From Adiantum capillus-veneris (lineage: Eukaryota; Streptophyta; Polypodiopsida; Polypodiales; Pteridaceae), in NCBI GenBank assembly GCA_014529385.2, contig CM043960.1:27977896-28041895 (forward strand): DNA of 64,000 bases, in the 5' to 3' direction. The notes under the pieces were generated by a model. The model was not told the DNA's origin and searched no databases. It was given only the letters and a program-made list of their open reading frames with translations. Below, in pieces: positions 55,234 through 64,000 of this stretch. How positions within the stretch are numbered: position 1 is the stretch's first letter; each line of letters begins with the position of its first letter. The translations under genes and the position numbers were made by a program.

Positions 55234-55800
55234 ATGATGGATACTAAAACTCTTCACGAGCTGATGTCATCCCCTATCCGTTGTGCACTGACTCTGTTAG
55301 AGTTATTGAACATTAAACTGCATCTTTGGGACGAGGTTGCAAAAAAATTGGAAAAAATAGGGCTTGTAATTCCTTCACCCGAGGCTTCTCAAAACACGCT
55401 AAATACACAACTCTTGAAGCAAACTAAACATGAGCCAGTGCCAGTAAACAAGGTAGGGGACTATTGTGAAGGTGAAGAAGGAAATACTACCCTACTGGTA
55501 GAGTACAAGGACGTAGAATCGATAGTGATATTGGATAGTGGAGCCGAAATTTCCATAGCCACCAAAGCAATGTGGAAAAAATGGGGAAAACTTGCTCTAA
55601 GGAAAACTAGAATGAAACTTCAACTAGTGGATGGGTACCTGGAGAGACCTATTGGCATCTTGGAGCAGATTGTAGTAACCTCCTTGTGGAATTGCATACG
55701 AACACACCTTTGCTATTATGGATTTTGATGAGAGCAGCAATTTCGACATCATATTGGGCAGACCACTCATGTGTCAGCTCAAAATGGTGTAAGATTGGGG
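55234..55800 (+). pseudogene. Protease (retropepsin) of element 3
   Basis: VIVILDSGAEISIATKA-type active site: the sequence reads SIVILDSGAEISIATKAMW (about 55520-55575), then LQLVDGYLERPIGILEQIVV. After a frameshift near 55690 it continues YEHTFAIMDFDESSNFDIIL and GRPLMCQLKMV, with a stop. It corresponds to the first protease of the host element, not to the post-integrase one. Confidence 0.85.
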
Positions 55801-56437
55801 CTACGACTATATCTCTTTCAGGAACAAGGATGTAACTACGAAAATTAGTGTCACAAATCATAGCTATAGAGATGTAGATAAAGCCCCAAGAGAATACTTG
55901 CATTCCGCAACTGACCAAGAAGGAGGAATACCGGCTTCGCTCCAGAATAAAGCTCACCAATGGACAGGAGAAGCTTCGGATTGTGGAAGTCTAAAAAAGG
56001 AAGACCGCATTCTTGATAGGGCTGCACAAGACGAAGCATACATACCAGAGTCTTTTCCAGAAGAGTTGTTTGAACCGTTTGGATGGCAACAAATACTATC
56101 TACTCTTGATGTTTGTGTCAACGAAGTGACCCTCACCAAATTCTGTGATGAGGAAGGGTATGATATCATTCCATTCCAGATGATGAATGTTTGCCTAACT
56201 CTGAAGACAGAGGAAGATGTACCTGACAAGGAAGGAGTGGCCGAGTACCGACGCATAGTGGACAAAATCTCTGTAAGAGACCTTGTCCAAAAGAATGAAG
56301 AAGAAGATTTTCAAGACTCGACTGATAAGACACTAGAGGATAATGCAGACGATGAGCTGTCTAGTAGCTTGAGTCAGAACATCAAATGGAAGGATCGACG
56401 AGTGATCTACTATGATTTCCCAAACCAAAACCCTTGA
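55801..56437 (+). CDS. Protease-RT linker of element 3
   Basis: The frame (55801-56437, open after the stop at ~55790) reads DWGYDYISFRNKDVTTKIS, then CGSLKKEDRILDRAAQDEAY, IPESFPEELFEPFGWQQIL and TKFCDEEGYDIIPFQMM. Each block has a counterpart in the host linker (6222-6860). The C-terminus is acidic. Unknown function; the conservation in two diverged copies argues for a real domain. Confidence 0.65.
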
Positions 56438-56898
56438 AGACAGCGCAGTATCGAGATAAACGTAGAAACAAGCACAACAAGGACTCAATACCTCTATTAA
56501 GTGACAAAATACAGTACTTGAGATTAGTCAAAGCGACTGACTACCTCAAGGACAGGATATCAAAGCGATATATGAAACCCCACTCAACCAAAACATCATC
56601 AAAACAAAAACCAAAAAAAGACAAAAATACCAAAAAAATGTTTAAGTTGTCCAAGATGGAGCGCAAAGTCAAATACAATGATTTGAAACGAGCTTTAAAG
56701 AAAGTTTTGACAATAGAAATGGAAACTGATGAGGAATCAAATGATGATAAATTAGATGCACCATCCCAGTATAAGAAGTGTACCATTCAGGAAAGGAAGA
56801 TAGTGGTGCAAAACCCAAACGAGATCCCAAAGAAACTAGGAACTTCATATGATGGGCCTAAAAACACAAAAAGTATCAACTTAGAAGAAATAGGTTAG
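56434..56898 (+). CDS. Basic pre-RT spacer of element 3
   Basis: 154 open codons, Lys-rich (TKTSSKQKPKKDKNTKKM), then MERKVKYNDLKRALKKV and an acidic ETDEESNDDK. The middle block survives in the host (5881-6000). It ends with a TAG at 56896, after which the same frame enters RT. Confidence 0.6.
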   Translation: MKTAQYRDKRRNKHNKDSIPLLSDKIQYLRLVKATDYLKDRISKRYMKPHSTKTSSKQKPKKDKNTKKMFKLSKMERKVKYNDLKRALKKVLTIEMETDEESNDDKLDAPSQYKKCTIQERKIVVQNPNEIPKKLGTSYDGPKNTKSINLEEIG

Positions 56899-57268
56899 GA
56901 GCCTAAACCGGTATATATTGCCACGGACCTTACTAAAGAGGAAGATCAACTTCTAGTCAATACGCTCAGGCAATATAAAGATGTCTTTGCATGGTCATAC
57001 AAAGATCTAAAGGGGATAGATCCTGACATATGTCAGCACACAATTCCCTTTAAGAGTGATGTCAGACCACGCAGACAACGTCCTTACACGTACAATGAAA
57101 CTTTTGCAAAGAAAATCAAGGAGGAAATAGACAAACTGAAGGTCGACGCTGAGTTTATCTACGAGATTGAGCACACCGAGTGTGTTTCCTCAATTGTAGT
57201 GGTAACCAAAAAGAATGGCAAACTGCGTGTGTGTAAACCTCAAAGAGGTAAATGCAGCCACCATCAAG
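56899..57268 (+). pseudogene. N-terminal part of reverse transcriptase, element 3
   Basis: The frame reads YKDVFAWSYKDLKGIDPDIC, QHTIPFKSDVRPRRQRPY, then VVVTKKNGKLRVC and, after a frameshift, VNLKEVNAATIK. These are the usual RT start and first motif (KKxGKLRVCVD/NL) of Ty3/gypsy elements. The remaining RT, RNase H and integrase are absent; the sequence goes on directly into the 3' tail homologous to the host. Confidence 0.88.
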
Positions 57269-57735
57269 GTAGAATTTTTTGCCATGGTCACAAAAATATG
57301 GGTTAAAAAATCAATCATGGAAACCAAGCCTAGGCAATTGTGGATACCTAAATGACTAACCAATTGTGGATACCTAAATGACAAACCAATACACATAAAC
57401 CTACATTGCCTACACAGAAATCAAACCACCACAAATTGCCCACCGTTGTTGTCAAATGGCCTAACCCAATGGACCACTCTCATCGACATCCAACCATACT
57501 CAAAGGGGTATGGCAACCAAAACAACCTCGCCTTCATGATGCCTCTTCTAGCGGATCCATACCTAAGCAATTTCGATGGCAACCCAAAAAATGCCAAAAA
57601 CCAACCCCACCGGCAGCATCAAAACTTTTGCAGGTCATAGTCAAACAGAGAGCGTGCCTTCTACAATTACTATTGTTCGGACCACACAGCTTCCAAGGAA
57701 CCTCGCCACCAACTGCCAGTGAACATACTATTTAG
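57269..57735 (+). pseudogene. 3' tail ORF remnant of element 3 (homolog of the host post-integrase tail)
   Basis: After the RT break the frame gives KIWVKKSIMETKPRQLWIPK, similar to KQVWMWKDRNAMADREQ...KQIWIPKK in the host tail. Later, IVKQRACLLQLLLFGPH aligns with TIKQRAVELQLLLAKKA (host, 2541-2816). The nucleotide match continues through TCTCTTGCACA and CATGCAT to the polypurine tract. Hence the post-pol segment is common to the family. The second retropepsin itself is deleted here. Confidence 0.7.
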
Positions 57736-57875
57736 CACCTATCTCTTGCACAACATTTTGTTTTCCCATGCATATCCTCCATTGGCATCATAGAGCCACA
57801 CTATACAGTTATGCATAGACACGCGCTTTATTCCCACGCACTCTGACACATGTTCATCGCGGACGACTCACTCTA

Positions 57876-57888
57876 GGAAGGGGGGAAA
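57876..57888 (+). promoter_or_regulatory. Polypurine tract of element 3
   Basis: GGAAGGGGGGAAA is followed at once by TGCGGC, a good LTR start. It aligns with the host tract at 2361-2373. Confidence 0.75.
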
Positions 57889-58490
57889 TGCGGCTGGATT
57901 ATCATTTGTATATACCATTATTTATCATCTTACTTCTTTTCTTTTCTTTTTGTTTTCTTTCCTTTCCTTTTCTTTAAAAAACACAAGTTTTTCAGAGCCT
58001 GACAGACTCTTAGTTGGCATAATCATGAGCCATACCATCACCATCTAATACTAGAATAAGAGTATGTATATAAGGGAGGCGACACTAATTTTGGCTAATT
58101 TTTGGTCGACTAATAATCATTGTAAATAATTTTCTTTTACAACAAAGCAAAAAATGACAGGTAATCAACAAAAAATTAATAAGTCGAGCCAGAAAAGTCA
58201 GAATCGACTTTTGAAAGCAAACAACGAAACTTCAAAGCGAGGACTTCAAACATGGCAAATATGGAAAAATTCAACACAAGATAAATTTTGAGCCAACTTC
58301 TGAAGGATCAAAACTGCAGATCGAATGCCATTTGTAAACCGAGTGTCAGAATGACGAACAGTTCGAACCACAGGTGATATGAACAATAAGATATGAGCAA
58401 TGAAGGTAAGTATAAATGGGGCATTCCGAGTAGACTGGGATCATATAGTCAAAAGGGGCAACAAAAGCTCATATGAATTCACAGAGAGAG
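57889..58490 (+). other. Possible 3' LTR start of element 3; otherwise unassigned
   Basis: It begins TGCGGCTGGATTATC after the PPT. There is a pyrimidine tract at about 57933-57976. No gene. The expected partner sequence before 50755 was not seen, so LTR status rests on the PPT alone. Confidence 0.4.
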
Positions 58491-58499
58491 AGAGGAAAT

Positions 58500-59693
58500 C
58501 CGAGCAAGCACTAAACCGAGTAAACAAATACAAAGACATTGAAAACATTTAGACACATATTTGTTGATGACCAATAGTTTCCAAGGAAAACCCAAAGAAT
58601 TCATATAGCGTGCAAATCCGAGTGAGCACTAAATCAAGCAAAGACATTGAAAATATTTAGACACATATTTGTTGATGACCAATAGTTTCCAAGAAAATAA
58701 ATTGGTAGTTTACCGTGCCTCTGACGAGGTAAACCCATGTGATTTAGAACTATGTTGTCGTATAAGGTAAAGCCAATATATTCAAAACCATGAACTCTCT
58801 TACCACGGTTGTTGGTAGTGAATGCAAAGACATTGTAGACATTCAAACACGGTGCTATTGATGACCTATAATTTTAAGAAAATATAGTCGAGAGCATACT
58901 AAGTAACTGAACTCATGCAATTCCTAACAAGGTAAAGCCAAAAGATGCAAAAATTGTCAACTCCTAGGATAGGAGCTGATAGTAAATCCAAATGCCAACA
59001 AAAAACGACCACAATATACTAAATACATGGAAATTTTATGTGTTCGAAGCCTTATATGTTCGACGTATCCCAAAAATTCAAAATTGCAACCTAAAAACTC
59101 CTAAGATGGTGATTGATAGTTAACGTAAATGCCCACAAAAAACTACTGCAACGAGCAAATTTGAGTGAGCACTAAATCGAGCAAAGACATTGAAAACATT
59201 TAGACACATATTTGTTGATGACCAATAGTTTCCAAGGAAATAAATTAATAGTTTACCATGCCTCTTACGAGGTAAACCCATATGATTTAGAACTGTGTTT
59301 TCGTACAAGGTAAAGCCAATATATTCAAAACCATGAACTCCCTTACCACGATTGTTGGTATTGAATACAAAAACAGTGTAGACATTTAAACACATTGCTA
59401 TTGACGACCTATAATTTTTAACAAAATATAGTCGAGAGCATACTAAGGAACTGAACTCACGCAATTCCTTACAAGGCAAAGCCAAAAGATACAAAAATTA
59501 TCAACTCCCAGGATAGAAGCTGGTAGTAAATCCAAATGCCAACAACAACAACAATATATTAAATACATGGAAAGTTTATGTGTTCGAATCCTTACGTTCG
59601 ACATTTCCCAAAAATTTCAAAATTGCAACCTAAAAACTCCTAGGATGGTGATTGATAGTTAACATAAATGCCCACAAAAAACTACTGCAACGG
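58500..59693. repeat. Tandem duplication, 543-bp period, two units plus a partial one
   Basis: AGTGAGCACTAAATC occurs at 58621 and 59164 (period 543). Both units share TTTGTTGATGACCAATAG, GGTAAACCCAT and CCTATAATTTT. A partial unit at 58505-58600 repeats only the first ~100 bp. No supported coding region. Confidence 0.9.
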
Positions 59694-60264
59694 TGTGCAG
59701 TATATAATTTGAACATCATGTTGTGTAAGTATCCTAAGGACTCACAGTTGCCCTAGTGCCCCCCAGAGCCTGAAAAATTTCTACCTTGGATAAAGCAGCC
59801 TGGTGCATGAACTCATGGGCATGTGAGTCTAACCCAAGAATTTGAAGAAATACATAGTACATGTGTTTGCACGGCACGTAGGTCTGTTTTTTTTATTCTC
59901 TCTTTTGGAAGTCCTCGCATGTGCATCGTGAAAAATCAGAGATTGTCACTGAGTATGTTATCCTCTTTGCCTTGGACCCCTCTGTACTGACATAGAAAAC
60001 ATGTGTTTCATTGCACACAATAATCACTTCTTTCACCAATTTTGCTTCAAGTGTGCTCCCCAAAGTAATCCTTGTATGAAAATCTTTTGTCAGCTTTGAT
60101 CTCTACTTAACAGTCTTCCCATCCCTATACCTAGGACGGAAGGCACTGGGAACATTATTTCTTGATAGCAAACCACTACCTAAATTGGTAGCTTTTGTTA
60201 TCGATTGAAGGACAAATCCATTCGCTTGCAAGTGCTCCACCTCAACTGGAAACAATTGTGTTCC
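59694..60264. other. No supported feature
   Basis: Only short frames are present on either strand and no motif was recognised. It may be 3' flank of the minus-strand pseudogene that follows. Confidence 0.4.
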
Positions 60265-61080
60265 CTACGCTACAGGCCAAACACTTGGTGCTGGCCCTGG
60301 AGCCCCTACAATCATTTCATGTATCCACCATGTATGCATGTTATTGGAGTTGCAAAACCACACAAAACCTTCCACTAAACCACCTGGATTTGAACCAGAG
60401 GTAGGATACTTTCTGCGTCCCCAAAAGCATGGAGCAGCAGTTCCACGTGTGACATCGTCATTACCTTCATTTATGTATCGTGCACATCTAACACTCTGAT
60501 TATCAACCATCCCAAAGCAAGTCATATTTCGACCAGGCTCAGTTCTTCTTATAGCCCAAAGTGTCTTTGGAACATTAACCTCGTGCCAATATTTGCCAAC
60601 TCCATATCTAGTCTCTGGATGCACATTTGGCCCTACAACCAGCTCTATAACTGTCAAAAATAACTTTAGAGAGACGACCACGCCATTGTGATTCATTATG
60701 AACTCTTGCTCGCAAATAGAAAGGACATGCATCATTGACACAACGGAGATGACCTGAACACCTATTGAAGCTAATGGCACCAGGAAAGCAATCACTACTA
60801 CAAGTGACATATTCTGTCCAAAAATGACAATCACGGCGCTACTCCATGCCAACCATTGTATTGTCGTTGCTTGTTGGTGGCAATTCAAATGCAACATATC
60901 CATCGTATTGAGCACGAATCTCCTTACATTGCACAATTTCATTAGTCTTCTTCAAAGCAGAATGAAGATTGTTTTTATTGGGCATTGATCGAATTATATC
61001 CATGACACTGGTCTGATTCTTTGTGACAACACTTGAACCAATATCCAGAACTATTGGAGAAGCTTCACTTTATGATCCAG
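60265..61080 (-). pseudogene. Cys-rich protein remnant, unrecognised
   Basis: On the minus strand a coherent frame from about 61060 reads VMDIIRSMPNKNNLHSALKK, then IRAQYDGYVAFELPPTSN, a stop, and a Cys/His-rich block: CHFWTEYVTCSSDC, CSGHLRCVNDACPFYLRA and HNESQWRGRL. In another frame it continues KTLWAIRRTEPGRNMTCFG and then CARYINEGNDDVTRG. The spacing (C, then CSGHLRC.NxxCPF) suggests a zinc-binding domain like those in plant transposase-derived proteins, but I cannot name a family. At least one stop and one frameshift are present. Confidence 0.5.
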
Positions 61081-61239
61081 TAAAACGACCTCTTCAAAAA
61101 TAAACTTTAAATTTTTTTGCAACAAAAGCGTTTCATGATTCTCGTTTCATGATTCTCATTTCATGATTCTCAAATCTGCAGGATATGGAATAATTATTTG
61201 CATGAGATAAACGTGCAGCAAAAGAGAATCATAAATTAT

Positions 61240-62220
61240 TTACTGGAAGCAGCTCTCAAATCTGCAGCAAAGTGCACGCACTTTGCGAGCAGGTGTCACA
61301 GCAACTCTCTAAGCAAAGCGCACGTTAACGTGCAGTCTTTGGGAGCAGGTCTTTGGGCGCAAAGTGTTGCAGGTCTCGATCAGAGCAGTTCTCAAAAAAC
61401 AAAAGCTAAGTTGTGCGCACGTTAACCTGGGGTCTTTGGGAGCAGGTCCTTGGGCTCAAAAAACCAAAGCTTAGCTGAGTAGTGAGCGCACGTTAACGTG
61501 CGGTCTTTGGGAGCAGATTACTCAGCACTGTTCATAGAAAACCGGCTTTTAGTGTATTTCCCGGTTAGTTTTGAGGGCTGCCTTGAGGGAGACCGGCTAA
61601 ATTTTGAGGATTTGAGTGTAAAAACCAATAAAAACCGACTAAATTTCTCTAAAAACTGGTAGACTTTCAAAGCTCTCCTTTTTTCCATTGGTTCCTACAA
61701 TAGTTTTTGGTAAACACTGGTGCTCAGGTTCTTTGGGAGCAGGTCTTTGGGAGCAGAGTACTCAGCACCGTTCACAGAAAACCGGCTTTTAGTGTATTTC
61801 CCGGTTAGTGTTGAGGGCTGCCTTGAAAGAAACCGGCTAAAATTTGAGGATTTCAGTGTAAAAACCAATAAAAACCGGCTAAGTTTCTCTAAAAACTGGT
61901 AGATTTTCAAAGCTCTCCTTTTTTCCATTGGTTCCTAAAATAGTTTTTGGTAAACACTGGTACTTAGGTTCTTTTCAAAAAACCAAAGCGAAGCTGAGCA
62001 GTGAGCGCACGTTAACGTGTGCTCTTTGGGAGCAGAGTACTCAGGTGTTCATCAGCAGGCTCAAGTCGGTGCAGTTCACGACAGGTCTCGGCAAATCGCG
62101 GCAGGTCTCGGCAGCGGCAAGACTGGGCAAATCGCGGCAGTTCTCAGCAGGACTGAGCAAATCTCAGGACTCGTCAGGTTTTTGACTAATCTCGTCAGGA
62201 CTGAGCAAATCTTGGCAGGT
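61240..62220. repeat. Repeat cluster with 14-bp palindromes and 240-bp tandem units
   Basis: Perfect palindromes GCACGTTAACGTGC lie at 61320-61333 and 61488-61501; near-perfect copies are at 62007-62020 and, decayed, about 61417-61430. A 240-bp direct repeat starts at 61511 and 61751 (GAGCAGA(T/G)TACTCAGCAC, then ACCGGCTTTTAGTG). The motif TTTGGGAGCAG recurs at least six times. After 62050 the short motif 'gcaggtctcggca' repeats. No gene. Confidence 0.85.
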
Positions 62221-62277
62221 GTGAGTTTGTTAGTTACTTTCATTAAAATTAAGTGGAAAGCGAGCCTTTGTATGTAC

Positions 62278-62604
<327 letters not shown>

Positions 62605-62606
<2 letters not shown>

Positions 62607-63575
62607 CTGTTGAAATTTCACACGCATACAATGGGGACACACAAAGGTGGATTTGTCAACTTCCTTTGACAAAAGATGCCATTACAAAGCAGTATTCCTA
62701 CTTACTGTATGCCTTTGATATGTGCCTTTCATTGCGATCTCTCTGGCACACAACATCAATGCAACTCACAGGTTCCCTGAGGCGTCATAAGTCGGATCCA
62801 GAACCTATTAATATAATGAAGAAAAGGTGAACGATTAGGACAAATGCAGAGTAAATAAGTTGCATAACATTATTAGCTAATAAATTTCCTAGCAATCAAT
62901 CCCTGATTATGAAACAAATAGCAAGAATGGCAATAAGCTGATCAATTCAAGAGAAAATGAGAAAAATAAAACAAAAAGTGACATTCTCTTGCTTTTTCTC
63001 GTACAGACTTCGGAGGGATTTGTTCTGTTGAGTGAGTTCAAATACCTTCGGAGGGATGAAAGTGGGGCCTTTGCATGAAGGAGACCTCGTGAGATGGGTG
63101 ATATGAGACTATGGGTAGGACTCCTGTACGTGTATGCTCGAGCATTAGTGATGAAGCTGAGGAAGAAGCCATATATAAACTACATCTACTTGATTATAAG
63201 GATATCACCCAATCACATGAAAAGCAAGCACTGCCTGGTCTAAAACAACAAGTCCTCTACCAACATAAAAGTGCATTTCACACCGTCTGAATGGGCAAAA
63301 TGCCTGGTGCAAAACCTATAGGTGCCTCGATTCCCTACCAAGAGGGTGAAAGGTCGGCCTAGACATCCTCACCGTGAGCACCATGAGCACCATGGCCCTT
63401 AATGTGTGAAGATTTCTCTATCATGGTTTCAAGGTTTTGGAAAACAGTTTATTTCGAGCATAGGTGGACATTTGCAGAGTATAGAATGTGACGAGTTCAA
63501 TTCGTCAGAGTATAGAATGTGCAGAGTATAGAATGCACACACCCATGATGACTGAATGCACCCAGCTGGCAGTAG

Positions 63576-63576
<1 letters not shown>
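62605..63576. other. No supported feature
   Basis: No gene or motif recognised. A local duplication 'gtcagagtatagaatgtgcagagtat' (split) is present at about 63475-63530. Confidence 0.4.

Positions 63577-63658
<82 letters not shown>
63577..63658. repeat. (CT)n microsatellite
   Basis: About 80 bp of pure CT that ends exactly where a copy of the 240-bp repeat begins (GGGAGCAG). Confidence 0.95.
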
Positions 63659-63660
<2 letters not shown>

Positions 63661-64000
63661 GAGCAGATTACTCAGCACTGCTCATAGAAAACCGGCTTTT
63701 AGTGTATTTCCCGGTTAGTTTTGAGGGCTGCCTTGAGGGAGACCGGCTAAATTTTGAGGATTTGAGTGTAAAAACCAATAAAAACCGACTAAATTTCTCT
63801 AAAAACTGGTAGACTTTCAAAGCTCTCCTTTTTTCCATTGGTTCCTACAATAGTTTTTGGTAAACACTGGTGCTCAGGTTCTTTGGGAGCAGGTCTTTGG
63901 GAGCAGAGTACTCAGCACCGTTCACAGAAAACCGGCTTTTAGTGTATTTCCCGGTTAGTGTTGAGGGCTGCCTTGAAAGAAACCGGCTAAAATTTGAGGA
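63658..64000. repeat. Second locus of the 240-bp repeat, running off the window
   Basis: It matches 61511-61851 at almost every base, including the one complete 240-bp unit and the start of the next. The distance between the two loci is 2149 bp. They could be LTR-like ends or part of a larger tandem repeat. Confidence 0.9.

Noticed and set aside
57406-57735. Independent Pro/Gln-rich gene
   Set aside because: It aligns with the 3' tail of the host retroelement, so it is part of element 3.

Overview
This window is repeat-dominated nuclear DNA of a land plant. The evidence is several LTR retrotransposons with plant-type primer-binding sites, a plant-type LINE, long (GA/CT)n and (GT/CA)n microsatellites, and no recognisable intact cellular gene. 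The class of plant cannot be fixed from the sequence alone. A large, repeat-rich genome (fern, lycophyte, gymnosperm or a large angiosperm) fits, but this is inference.

Layout. (1) 1-27482, minus strand: a decayed Ty3/gypsy element, called the 'host' element here. It reads from a probable 5' LTR (25870-27482) and PBS (25851-25868) through a leader with 24-bp palindromes, a two-part pre-gag region, gag, protease, RNase H and integrase. After integrase comes an extra ORF with a second retropepsin-like domain (2541-3760), then a polypurine tract (2361-2373). Reverse transcriptase is almost wholly deleted. (2) 8979-21812: a nested insertion that splits the host gag. It is a head-to-tail dimer, LTR-internal-LTR-internal-LTR, with ~2.6-kb LTRs. 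Each internal region carries only a Gag-like ORF and a second unknown ORF with hydrophobic segments, and no pol, so it is a TR-GAG-like non-autonomous element. (3) 27483-29184: unassigned. (4) 29185-35515: three LTRs related to those of the nested element, joined end to end without internal regions. (5) 35516-38340: a compound (GT)n/(GA)n minisatellite, then about ten units of a 173-bp tandem repeat. (6) 38340-42600: an LTR-like segment ending at a tRNA-Asp-type PBS, a second LTR family rich in CT/CA tracts, and another fragment of the related LTR. (7) 42601-44615: a LINE remnant (minus). (8) 45477-46323: a third gag remnant of the host family. (9) 46640-49107: a second copy of the CT-rich LTR with its PBS. 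(10) 50755-57888, plus strand: a second, diverged member of the host family ('element 3'). It has PBS, pre-gag, gag, protease, linker and the start of RT, then a deletion, then the same 3' tail and polypurine tract. (11) 57889-64000: non-coding tandem duplications, one Cys-rich pseudogene (minus), a 240-bp repeat with a 14-bp palindrome, and long microsatellites.

The most informative comparison is host element versus element 3. They share a pre-gag region, a post-gag coiled region, a ~230-residue protease-RT linker and a 3' tail after pol. These are therefore family properties, not accidents of one copy. Nothing here forms a cellular pathway; the coding capacity is that of mobile elements in several stages of decay.
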